Below, piece after piece: positions 1-6,247 of a stretch of 12,258 nucleotides of DNA. The position numbers were made by a program, and so were the translations under genes. This DNA is from Actinomycetota bacterium. Its GTDB lineage: Bacteria; Actinomycetota; Acidimicrobiia; Acidimicrobiales; Microtrichaceae. The notes below the pieces were generated by a model. The model saw only the letters and a program-made list of their open reading frames with translations. It made no database searches and had not been told where the DNA came from. How positions within the stretch are numbered: position 1 is the stretch's first letter; the number at the start of each line of letters is the position of its first letter. The DNA lies in NCBI GenBank assembly GCA_018268735.1, contig JAFDWA010000025.1:1-12258 (forward strand), written 5' to 3'.

Positions 1-31
1 GACCTCACGCACCTCCACGGGACGATCCTCC

Positions 32-1927
32 ATGCACACAGCGCCGAGCCCCGCGCCACCGGACGATCCGATCAACGACACCGCCACCGATCGGAGCGCG
101 CTCGCTCCATCACCGCCGACCAGCAGCGGGGTGATCCAGCGCCTGCGGGATCGGCTCAGCCACGACCTCCGAGAAGCGATGATCGACCCGTCGCAGCAGC
201 CGACGGGCGACTTCGACATCGTCGCCCAGCAGCTGCCCAGCATGGGCGTCGACCGCGTGGCGAGCTTCACCAGCCTCATCACCGCGATGCGGCTGGCCAC
301 CACGGCCATCTCGCTGCTCCTCGTCACGAGCCGACTCGACGAGTTCGACGGCTCCGTTCGCATCTGGACGGCGATCGTCGTCGGGTACGCGATCTTCCGC
401 GCCTTCAAGCCGATGCGCTACGAGGACGACCTCCCGTCCCTCCTGCGGGTGCTCGCGGAGCTGGCGCTGCACGTCGCAGCGGTCATCATGACCGGCTACT
501 GGCAGTCGCCGTTGATCTTCACGTTGCTGACCGCGGTGACGATCGCCGGCCTCGCCCGCGGCTTCGGCTTCTCGATCCGCATCGCGATCGTCACGGTGCT
601 GACGGTGAGCTTCCCGTACATCCTCGAATCGGCGGACCAACAGGAAGCCTTCCTGCAGTCTGCGACGTGGAGCGGGATCGTCATGCTGGTGGCGATCGTC
701 GCGGGGTACGCCCGACGGATCTCCGGTGAGGCAGCACGCGAGCGAGAGCTCGCGATGGACCGGCTCAGCCGTCTGTCGGATGCCAACGCGCTGCTGTTCT
801 CGCTGCACCGGGTGACGCAGACCCTGCCGGCATCGCTCGACCTCGGCGACGTCCTGGACTCGACGCTCAGCCGCATGAAGTCGCTCGTGTCCTACGACAG
901 CGTCGCGGTGCTCCTCTTCGACGAGACCGACGGCCACTGGGAGGTGGTGCGCCACCAGGGCCTCCACGTCTCGAGTCGCCTCGGCCCGACCGAGCTGCCC
1001 GCAGGCCTGCTCCGGACGATCGCCGAGAACCGTCCCGTCTACGTCGCCGACCTGTCCTCCGAAGGTCCCGGCCTGTCGGACCGGTCCGGGTCCGGCATCT
1101 ACAGCGTGCTGTCGGCGAGGGGTGCGATCATCGGCCTGCTCGCGATCGAGCACGGCGACTTCGAGCACTTCACCTCCCGTGACCTGGAGCTCGTGGAGGG
1201 GTTCGTGGCGCCGGCGTCGCTGGCGCTCGACAACGCCCGGTGGTTCGCCCGACTCCGAACCGTCGGGGCCGACGAGGAGCGGACCCGGATCGCGAGGGAC
1301 CTGCACGACCGGATCGGCCAGTCGCTCGCCTACCTCGCGTTCTCACTCGATCGACTCGTCGAACGCGACGAAGCCGGCGACCCCCTGACCGAGGACCTGG
1401 GACAGCTGCGCGAGGACGTCCGCGGCGTGATCCGCGAGGTGCGCGACACGCTCTACGACCTCCGCACCGACGTGTCCGAGGAGCACGGACTCGGCGTCGT
1501 ACTGGAGCAGTACGTCGGCCGTGTCGCCGAGCGCAGCTCCCTGTCCATCCAGGTCGAGGCCGACAAGGACGCCCGCCTCCCGATCCTGCAGGAGCGTGAG
1601 ATGTGGCGTGTCGCCCAGGAGGCGCTCGCCAACGTGGAGCGCCACGCCCGTGCGACCGCCGTGCGCATCGTGTGGCGTTGCGACGGGGAGCGCGCCCTGA
1701 TCGACGTCACCGACAACGGCGTCGGCTTCGAAGCCACCACTGCGGGACGGCTCGACTCCTATGGGGTGCTCGGCATGCGCGAGCGCGCATCGAGCATCGG
1801 TGCCTCGCTCGAGATCCTCAGCGCCCCGGGTCGAGGCACCCGCGTGCGCTGCTCCCTCAACCCCAACGACCCCAGGGAGCAGCTCCCTGGCCGATCGGCC
1901 CTCGCGGCCACTGCTCACCGGAGGTGA
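32..1927 (+). CDS. Membrane-bound GAF-domain sensor histidine kinase (NarX/DesK-like, HisKA_3 type)
   Basis: Sensor kinase of a two-component system: it autophosphorylates on histidine and passes the phosphate to the response regulator encoded next. From the sequence, residues 1-80 are a polar N-terminal tail, followed by about six hydrophobic segments (roughly 85-100, 110-125, 139-156, 159-177, 181-197, 213-227), a GAF-like domain (about 263-404), a HisKA_3 dimerisation domain with phospho-acceptor His425 in the motif DLHDRIGQ, and an HATPase_c domain (about 522-608). The ATPase shows an N-box (AQEALANVERHA, Asn534), a G1 box (DVTDNGVGF, 558-566) and a GVLGMRER box (578-585). The long membrane block with almost no extracytoplasmic loops suggests it senses the membrane or, through GAF, an internal ligand; the signal is unknown. 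The frame stays open upstream to the window edge, so the start is not certain; ATG 32 has a weak GGGA 9 bases upstream. Kinase assignment is firm. Confidence 0.93.
   Translation: MHTAPSPAPPDDPINDTATDRSALAPSPPTSSGVIQRLRDRLSHDLREAMIDPSQQPTGDFDIVAQQLPSMGVDRVASFTSLITAMRLATTAISLLLVTSRLDEFDGSVRIWTAIVVGYAIFRAFKPMRYEDDLPSLLRVLAELALHVAAVIMTGYWQSPLIFTLLTAVTIAGLARGFGFSIRIAIVTVLTVSFPYILESADQQEAFLQSATWSGIVMLVAIVAGYARRISGEAARERELAMDRLSRLSDANALLFSLHRVTQTLPASLDLGDVLDSTLSRMKSLVSYDSVAVLLFDETDGHWEVVRHQGLHVSSRLGPTELPAGLLRTIAENRPVYVADLSSEGPGLSDRSGSGIYSVLSARGAIIGLLAIEHGDFEHFTSRDLELVEGFVAPASLALDNARWFARLRTVGADEERTRIARDLHDRIGQSLAYLAFSLDRLVERDEAGDPLTEDLGQLREDVRGVIREVRDTLYDLRTDVSEEHGLGVVLEQYVGRVAERSSLSIQVEADKDARLPILQEREMWRVAQEALANVERHARATAVRIVWRCDGERALIDVTDNGVGFEATTAGRLDSYGVLGMRERASSIGASLEILSAPGRGTRVRCSLNPNDPREQLPGRSALAATAHRR
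1920..1927 (+). promoter_or_regulatory. Strong ribosome binding site overlapping the kinase stop codon
   Basis: GGAGGTGA includes the TGA stop of the kinase gene. GGAGG lies 7 bases before the ATG at 1932. This fixes the response regulator start and indicates translational coupling of the two genes. Confidence 0.85.
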
Positions 1928-1931
1928 CCAC

Positions 1932-2579
1932 ATGACCATCCGCTTGATGCTGGCCGACGACCACCGAATGCTCCGGGAGGGCTTGCGACGCTCGATGACC
2001 GACGCCGGCTTCGACGTGATCGGAGAGGCCGGCGACGGCGTCGAGGCGGTGAAGCTCGCCCTGGAGCTCGATCCCGACGTGATCCTGATGGACGTGACGA
2101 TGCCCAACTGCGACGGCGTCGAGGCCTGTCGGCAGGTGAAGAGCTCCGGGACCGAGACGAAGGTCGTCATGCTGACGATGCACGCCGACCAGGACGTGCT
2201 CACGAACGCGATCCGCGCCGGAGCGATCGGCTACCTCACGAAGGACTGCTCGACCCGGGAGATCGCCGAGGCGGTGCGCATGGCCGCCGAAGGCGACACG
2301 GTCCTGTCGCCCCAGCTCGCGAGGTCGATGCTGGAGGAGGTGCGTCGGATCGACGAGCCACGCACCGCCGAGGAGGACCGCGTCGTGACCAAGCGCGAGG
2401 AGGAGGTCCTCCAGCTGATCGCAGACGGGTGCTCGACACCCGAGGTCGCAGCGAACCTCTACATCTCGCAGAAGACGGTGAAGAACCACCTCGCCTCCAT
2501 CTACCAGAAGCTCGACGCCCGCGACCGCACGCAGGCGGTCCTGCAGGCCGTGCGGATGGGGATCGTGTCGCTCGACTGA
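1932..2579 (+). CDS. NarL/FixJ-family response regulator (REC + LuxR-type HTH)
   Basis: DNA-binding response regulator of 215 aa, the normal length for the NarL/FixJ family. The receiver domain (about 1-120) has the acidic pair Asp9/Asp10, the phospho-acceptor Asp54 (motif ILMDVTMP), Thr82 and the conserved Lys104 (YLTKD). A linker leads to a LuxR-type helix-turn-helix (about 150-208) with the recognition-helix motif TVKNHLASIYQKL. The gene begins 4 bases after the kinase stop codon, so the two form one operon and almost certainly a cognate pair. The start is set by the GGAGG that overlaps the kinase stop; longer versions of the frame run inside the kinase gene and lack a better start. Targets are unknown. 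The downstream pilin, preceded by dyad-symmetric sequences, is the nearest candidate. Family assignment is certain; target assignment is inference. Confidence 0.95.
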   Translation: MTIRLMLADDHRMLREGLRRSMTDAGFDVIGEAGDGVEAVKLALELDPDVILMDVTMPNCDGVEACRQVKSSGTETKVVMLTMHADQDVLTNAIRAGAIGYLTKDCSTREIAEAVRMAAEGDTVLSPQLARSMLEEVRRIDEPRTAEEDRVVTKREEEVLQLIADGCSTPEVAANLYISQKTVKNHLASIYQKLDARDRTQAVLQAVRMGIVSLD

Positions 2580-2586
2580 CCACAAG

Positions 2587-2604
2587 ATGGGCCGAACGAC
2601 CCAT
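2587..2604. promoter_or_regulatory. Imperfect 18-bp palindrome, candidate operator
   Basis: The sequence ATGGGCCGAACGACCCAT reads as a dyad with 7 of 9 pairs matching (ATGGG/CCCAT outer arms and CG/CG inner pair). It lies 8 bases after the response regulator stop and about 100 bases before the pilin gene. It could be an operator bound by a dimeric regulator such as the neighbouring NarL-type protein, or a weak hairpin at the end of the operon; there is no T-tract. Confidence 0.35.
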
Positions 2605-2630
2605 TCAGCCAACCGCAGAGACGTCGATAA
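2604..2630 (+). promoter_or_regulatory. Possible sigma-28-like promoter for the pilin gene
   Basis: GTCGATAA at 2623-2630 matches 7 of 8 positions of the FliA/WhiG-type -10 element GCCGATAA. Fifteen bases upstream lies TTCA, a poor match to the TAAA -35 element. The location, 77 bases before the pilin start, suits a promoter. The weak -35 and the overlap with an inverted repeat keep confidence low. Confidence 0.25.
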
Positions 2631-2641
2631 CTACATCGACG
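2622..2641 (+). repeat. Perfect inverted repeat in the pilin leader (stem A)
   Basis: CGTCGAT (2622-2628) and ATCGACG (2635-2641) are perfect reverse complements separated by 6 bases. This can be an operator dyad or an RNA hairpin. Its right arm shares bases 2638-2641 with the stronger hairpin at 2638-2664, so the two structures cannot form together in one RNA. Confidence 0.5.
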
Positions 2642-2664
2642 GAGACGCCCGGGGCGGCTCCGTC
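2638..2664 (+). promoter_or_regulatory. Stable hairpin in the pilin 5' leader (stem B)
   Basis: GACGGAG (2638-2644) pairs with CTCCGTC (2658-2664), and after one A-G mismatch CGCC (2646-2649) pairs with GGCG (2653-2656) around a CGG loop, giving 11 pairs in all. It is followed by about 28 bases of A/C-rich, probably unstructured sequence up to the ribosome binding site. It may stabilise the mRNA or act in attenuation together with stem A. Confidence 0.5.
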
Positions 2665-2706
2665 ACAGCACCAGCACCAACAACAACCCACCGGGAGACT
2701 CCCACC

Positions 2707-2895
2707 ATGATGGTTCAGTTCGACTTCCTCAAGACCTGGCTCAAGGCCCATGCCAAGACCGAGCGTGGCGCATCGCTCGTGGAGTACGCGCTCCTCGTCG
2801 CGCTGATCGCAGTGGTCTGCATCGCCGCCATCTCCTTCCTCGGCAACTCCGCCAAGGACAAGTTCAACGGCGTCGGCAGCTCCATCAAGGGCTGA
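2707..2895 (+). CDS. flp: Flp/Fap-type (tight adherence, type IVb) pilin precursor
   Basis: Small pilin of 62 aa, the usual size for Flp pilins. The prepilin signature is G-ASLVEY: Gly21 is followed by a Glu at +5 and a Tyr at +6, which is the Flp cleavage pattern (G/XXXXEY). Cleavage after Gly21 by a TadV-type prepilin peptidase would leave a mature subunit of 41 aa. The hydrophobic helix ALLVALIAVVCIAAISFL follows directly. The N-terminal leader is basic (KTWLKAHAKTER), as expected for retention on the cytoplasmic side. ATG 2707 (or the adjacent ATG 2710) is chosen because GGGAG at 2693-2697 is 9 bases upstream and because a longer frame from 2587 would add an unrelated leader and run through the leader hairpins. 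No other tad genes lie in the window. The family call is firm; assembly with a distant tad locus is inference. Confidence 0.92.
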   Translation: MMVQFDFLKTWLKAHAKTERGASLVEYALLVALIAVVCIAAISFLGNSAKDKFNGVGSSIKG

Positions 2896-2913
2896 TTCGA
2901 TCCCAGATCACCT

Positions 2914-2949
2914 CGACGACGGGTGGGACCTCGCACCCACCCGTCGTCG
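2914..2949 (+). terminator. Perfect 14-bp hairpin after the pilin gene
   Basis: CGACGACGGGTGGG (2914-2927) and CCCACCCGTCGTCG (2936-2949) are perfect reverse complements around an 8-base loop, starting 18 bases after the pilin stop. No T-tract follows, which is common for terminators in high-GC Actinomycetota. It may also protect the 3' end of an abundant pilin mRNA. Confidence 0.75.
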
Positions 2950-2956
2950 CCGTCTC

Positions 2957-2982
2957 CGGCGGGGCCACTCGTGGCCCCGCCG
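2957..2982. terminator. Second perfect hairpin between converging genes
   Basis: CGGCGGGGCCAC (2957-2968) and GTGGCCCCGCCG (2971-2982) are perfect reverse complements closed by a CTCG tetraloop (the outermost C-G pair of the loop included). It lies 39 bases beyond the stop of the minus-strand GntR gene and 61 beyond the pilin stop, so it can serve either gene as a terminator. Confidence 0.7.
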
Positions 2983-3021
2983 AGTCGCGTCCCGGCGCCG
3001 ACCGACGCGACCCACCTCGGC

Positions 3022-3759
3022 TCAGCTCTGCTCGACGATCCGCAGGCCCGACGGCTCGAGCAGGTCGTCGTCCACGGCCAGGGTGACGACGAACTGCGTG
3101 AGGTGCGCGGGGAACACGTGCTCGCTCACGAGCACCGGTGCACCAGAGCGGTCGAGGGTCACCCGCTCGGCCACCAGCACCGGCGACCCGATCGGGATGT
3201 CGAGGAGGGCGGCGTCGGCGTCGGAGGCGCCATCTGCCCCGATCGTCTGGCGCGCTCCCCCGGGTCTGATGCCCAACTGGTCGAGGAACGCTGAGCGCTC
3301 CACGTCGTCGCGGCTCAGCGAGGCACCGAGCTCCTCCGGGCACCACACCGTGACGCGGGCGAAGGGCCGACCGTCCGCGAGGTGCAGCCGCACCACCTCG
3401 AGCACCGAGCGCCCCGGCAGGTGGTCCCGGACCTGACGGGGCGGACGGCGGAACCGGAACGACACGACCTGTCGTTCCGAGCGGATGTCCGCCGCGGCCA
3501 GCTGACCTTCGATGGTCGACAGCCGGGTGAGGTCCTGACGCACAGGGTCGGCGGCCACGAGCCACCCGAACCCCTGCCGGCTCTCCAACAGGCCCTCGTC
3601 CCTCAGCGCCTCCAGGGCACGACGGATGGTGACGCGGCTCGCCTCGTATGCAGCGGACATGTCGGCCTCCGACGGGAGCACCGCGCCGAGGTGGAACTCG
3701 CCGCTGGCGATCCGGTGGCGGAGGTCGTCCGCGATGATGCGGTAGCGGATCGGTCGCAT
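3022..3759 (-). CDS. GntR-family transcriptional regulator, HutC/UTRA subfamily
   Basis: Ligand-responsive DNA-binding regulator of about 245 aa. The N-terminal winged helix (about 4-70) has the GntR hallmarks: an initial [17 protein letters not shown] helix, [21 protein letters not shown] as the helix-turn-helix region, and a wing ending in GFGWLVA. The rest (about 85-235) fits a UTRA ligand-binding domain, including the late motif [11 protein letters not shown]. HutC-type regulators are mostly repressors released by a small metabolite. The gene is divergent from aconitase, and the shared upstream region holds a long dyad, so control of itself and aconitase is the simplest inference; the ligand is unknown. 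ATG 3759 is preferred because it begins right before the conserved domain; GAGGAG lies 13 bases upstream, rather far. A start at 3825 would place the dyad inside the coding region and lacks a ribosome binding site. Confidence 0.88.
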   Translation of the reverse strand: MRPIRYRIIADDLRHRIASGEFHLGAVLPSEADMSAAYEASRVTIRRALEALRDEGLLESRQGFGWLVAADPVRQDLTRLSTIEGQLAAADIRSERQVVSFRFRRPPRQVRDHLPGRSVLEVVRLHLADGRPFARVTVWCPEELGASLSRDDVERSAFLDQLGIRPGGARQTIGADGASDADAALLDIPIGSPVLVAERVTLDRSGAPVLVSEHVFPAHLTQFVVTLAVDDDLLEPSGLRIVEQS

Positions 3760-3814
3760 GGAGGTGCCCGAACTCCTCGGGGTCGTGCCGGGTAGAGGTT
3801 GGAGGGACAGCACG

Positions 3815-3850
3815 ACGTCGAACATGTATTGTACTTGTATTGTTCGTCGT
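3815..3850. promoter_or_regulatory. Dyad-symmetric candidate operator in the GntR/aconitase divergent promoter region
   Basis: ACGTCGAACA (3815-3824) and TGTTCGTCGT (3841-3850) are reverse complements at 9 of 10 positions, and the centre of the 36-bp dyad falls exactly on the palindrome GTAC (3831-3834). Inside it the octamer TGTATTGT occurs twice, at 3825-3832 and 3836-3843, one helical turn (11 bp) apart. This is the only AT-rich patch near either gene and includes TACAAT on the minus strand (3828-3833), a good -10 match for the GntR gene. Likely promoter and operator for both genes; the binding protein is inferred. Confidence 0.55.
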
Positions 3851-3870
3851 ACACAGCTTCGTCACCGACA

Positions 3871-3888
3871 GCGGAGAGGTGTCTCCGC
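3871..3888 (+). promoter_or_regulatory. Perfect hairpin in the aconitase mRNA leader
   Basis: GCGGAGA (3871-3877) and TCTCCGC (3882-3888) are perfect reverse complements with loop GGTG. The hairpin ends 5 bases before the GAGGAGG ribosome binding site, so a protein bound to it, or its stacking, could affect ribosome access. Confidence 0.5.
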
Positions 3889-3893
3889 ACCAC

Positions 3894-3900
3894 GAGGAGG
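3894..3900 (+). promoter_or_regulatory. Ribosome binding site deciding the aconitase start
   Basis: GAGGAGG lies 8 bases before ATG 3909. This rules out an upstream in-frame start near 3840, which would lie in the operator region and add residues with no family similarity. Confidence 0.85.
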
Positions 3901-3908
3901 ACCGCGAG

Positions 3909-6182
3909 ATGGCCGTCACCGCATCCACACCGATCGAACTGGTCCGGCGTGTCTACGAGCGATTCGACGAGCGGATCGATGCCGCACGTGACCGGGTCGG
4001 TCACCCGCTGACGCTCGCCGAGAAGATCCTGATCGCTCACCTCGACGACCCGGACGCGACCTTCGGGCGCGGCGCCACCTACAACGACCTGCGGCCGGAC
4101 CGCGTCGCGATGCAGGACGCGACCGCGCAGATGGCGCTGCTGCAGTTCATGACCGCCGGGCTCGCTCAGGTGGCCGTCCCCTCCACCGTGCACTGCGACC
4201 ACCTGATCCAGGCCAGGGAGAACGGCCACGTCGACCTGCTCGCTGCGGAGAAGGGCAACGCCGAGGTCTACGACTTCCTCGAATCGGTGTCGGCCCGGTA
4301 CGGCATCGGCTTCTGGAAGCCCGGTTCCGGGATCATCCACCAGGTCGTCCTCGAGCAGTACGCCTTCCCCGGCGGGATGATGGTCGGCACCGACAGCCAC
4401 ACCCCGAACGCCGGCGGCCTCGGGATGGTCGCCATCGGCGTGGGCGGCGCCGACGCCGTCGACGTGATGACCGGCTTCCCGTTCAACGTGCGCTGGCCCC
4501 GACTGATCGGCGTCCACCTCACCGGCGAGCTCAACGGCTGGTCCTCCCCGAAGGACGTGATCCTCAAGGTCGCCGACATCCTGACCGTCAAGGGCGGCAC
4601 CGGGGCGATCGTCGAGTACTTCGGACCCGGGGCGCGCAGCATCTCGTGCACCGGGAAGGCGACGATCTGCAACATGGGTGCCGAGGTCGGCGCGACGACG
4701 TCGCTGTTCGCCTACGACGACGCGATGAGCCGCTACCTCAAGGCCACCGGCCGCGAGGAGATCGCCGCCGCGGCCGACGTGATCGCACACCACCTGCGAC
4801 CCGACGACGAGGTGCTGTCGGACCCTTCCTCGTACTACGACGAGGTCGTCGAGATCGACCTGTCGGAGCTGGAGCCGTACATCAACGGACCCCAGACCCC
4901 AGACCTCGCCCGACGCGTGGGCGACCTCGGCGCCGAGGCGAAGGAGAACGGCTGGCCGCTGGAGTTCTCCGCCGCGCTGGTCGGTTCGTGCACCAACTCC
5001 TCCTACGAGGACATCACCCGGGCAGCGTCGATCCTGCGCCACGCTGCCGACAACGGCCTGAAGGTGAAGGTGCCGTTGATGATCACGCCGGGCTCGGAGC
5101 AGGTGCGCTCCACGATCGCACGTGACGGACTGCTCGACGTGTTCGAGCAGGCGGGTGCGACGGTGCTCGCCAACGCCTGCGGTCCATGCATCGGGCAGTG
5201 GGCGCGCCCGCCGGAGGCGAACGACCACGTCAACACGATCGTCACCTCGTACAACCGGAACTTCCCGAAGCGCAACGACGGCTCCGCCAACACGCTCGCG
5301 TTCGTGACGTCGCCCGAGACGGTGGTCGCGCTCGCGCTCGCCGGCACCCTCGACTTCAACCCGTTGACCGACACGTTGACCAACGAGGCGGGCGAGCAGG
5401 TCAAGCTCCGTGTGCCCGTCGGCGAAGAGCTCCCGGACCGCGGCTTCGACCCCGGGGAATCAGGCTTCATCGCCCCTCCCGCCGACGGCTCCGACATCGA
5501 GGTCGTCGTCCGTCCGGACTCCGAGCGCCTCCAGCTGCTGGAGCCCTTCGCTGCTTGGGACGGCGCGGACTTCGTGGATCTGCCGATCCTCCTCAAGGCG
5601 AAGGGCAAGTGCACCACCGACCACATCTCGATGGCAGGTCCGTGGTTGCGCTACCGGGGTCACCTCGAGAACATCTCGGGCAACCTGTTCAACGGGGCGG
5701 TCAACGCCTTCACCGGCGTCGCCGGCGAGGGCAAGGACCAGCTGGACGGGTCCACGCGGTCGTTCCCCGACATCGCCAAGCACTACCACGAGTCCGGTCA
5801 GCCATGGGTCGCCGTCGGCGACGAGAACTGGGGCGAGGGCAGCTCACGTGAGCACGCCGCTATGGAGCCACGGTTCCGTGGGTGCAGGGCGATCATCGTG
5901 CGGAGCTTCGCCCGCATCCACGAGGCGAACCTCAAGAAGCAGGGTGTCCTGGCGCTGACGTTCGCCGACCCGTCGGTGTACGACCAGATCGGCGAAGACG
6001 ATCGCATCAGCATCAACGGCCTCTCCGAGCTCGCGCCGGGCCGTCCGGTCGACTGCACGCTGCTCCACCCCGACGGCACCTCGATCGCGTTCCAGTGCAA
6101 CCACACGATGAGCGACGAGCACATCGAGTGGTTCCGCGCCGGCTCGGCCCTCAACATCATCCGCGCACGCACCGCCGGCTGA
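3909..6182 (+). CDS. acn: Aconitate hydratase, mitochondrial-type
   Basis: TCA-cycle enzyme that isomerises citrate to isocitrate through cis-aconitate using a [4Fe-4S] cluster, in the cytoplasm. Length is 757 aa, matching the mitochondrial (ACO2-like) class rather than the roughly 900-aa AcnA/IRP1 class. The cluster ligands are visible: Cys361 (GSCTNSS), Cys424 and Cys427 (ACGPCIG), at +3 relative to mature pig aconitase numbering (358, 421, 424 from memory). Other hallmarks are His95 (HCDHL), Asp162 with a His two residues on ([13 protein letters not shown]), and Ser645 in GEGSSREHA, which corresponds to the catalytic serine. The C-terminal swivel domain includes [17 protein letters not shown] 3909 is chosen for the GAGGAGG 8 bases upstream and the family-like N-terminus. 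It is transcribed divergently from a GntR/UTRA regulator, which probably controls it. All key residues are present, so it should be active. Confidence 0.97.
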   Translation: MAVTASTPIELVRRVYERFDERIDAARDRVGHPLTLAEKILIAHLDDPDATFGRGATYNDLRPDRVAMQDATAQMALLQFMTAGLAQVAVPSTVHCDHLIQARENGHVDLLAAEKGNAEVYDFLESVSARYGIGFWKPGSGIIHQVVLEQYAFPGGMMVGTDSHTPNAGGLGMVAIGVGGADAVDVMTGFPFNVRWPRLIGVHLTGELNGWSSPKDVILKVADILTVKGGTGAIVEYFGPGARSISCTGKATICNMGAEVGATTSLFAYDDAMSRYLKATGREEIAAAADVIAHHLRPDDEVLSDPSSYYDEVVEIDLSELEPYINGPQTPDLARRVGDLGAEAKENGWPLEFSAALVGSCTNSSYEDITRAASILRHAADNGLKVKVPLMITPGSEQVRSTIARDGLLDVFEQAGATVLANACGPCIGQWARPPEANDHVNTIVTSYNRNFPKRNDGSANTLAFVTSPETVVALALAGTLDFNPLTDTLTNEAGEQVKLRVPVGEELPDRGFDPGESGFIAPPADGSDIEVVVRPDSERLQLLEPFAAWDGADFVDLPILLKAKGKCTTDHISMAGPWLRYRGHLENISGNLFNGAVNAFTGVAGEGKDQLDGSTRSFPDIAKHYHESGQPWVAVGDENWGEGSSREHAAMEPRFRGCRAIIVRSFARIHEANLKKQGVLALTFADPSVYDQIGEDDRISINGLSELAPGRPVDCTLLHPDGTSIAFQCNHTMSDEHIEWFRAGSALNIIRARTAG

Positions 6183-6226
6183 GCCGGTCGCAGACCAGCA
6201 GCGCCGACTTGCTTGCCTCGTGGCCG

Positions 6227-6247
6227 ATCCTGCCGATGGAGCAGGAT
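6227..6247 (+). promoter_or_regulatory. Hairpin over the start of the membrane-protein gene
   Basis: ATCCTGC (6227-6233) and GCAGGAT (6241-6247) are perfect reverse complements around a 7-base loop. The right arm includes the first two bases of the ATG at 6246, and the only nearby Shine-Dalgarno-like GGAG (6238-6241) lies mainly in the loop. It may limit translation of this gene or act as a weak end signal for aconitase, 44 bases upstream. No T-tract follows. Confidence 0.35.

Noticed and set aside
2587..2706. N-terminal extension of the pilin
   Set aside because: Flp prepilins have short leaders; the extension crosses the leader hairpins and its start lacks a ribosome binding site.
3760..3825. 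N-terminal extension of the GntR regulator
   Set aside because: It would begin inside the dyad/promoter region without a ribosome binding site, and GntR proteins normally start just before the winged helix.
3871..3888. A canonical iron-responsive element before aconitase
   Set aside because: The loop is GGTG, not CAGUGN, and the stem lacks the bulged C.
3603..5228. Long minus-strand open frame (over 500 codons) across aconitase and its leader
   Set aside because: It is antisense to a certain aconitase gene, with composition typical of a high-GC shadow frame and no recognisable motif.
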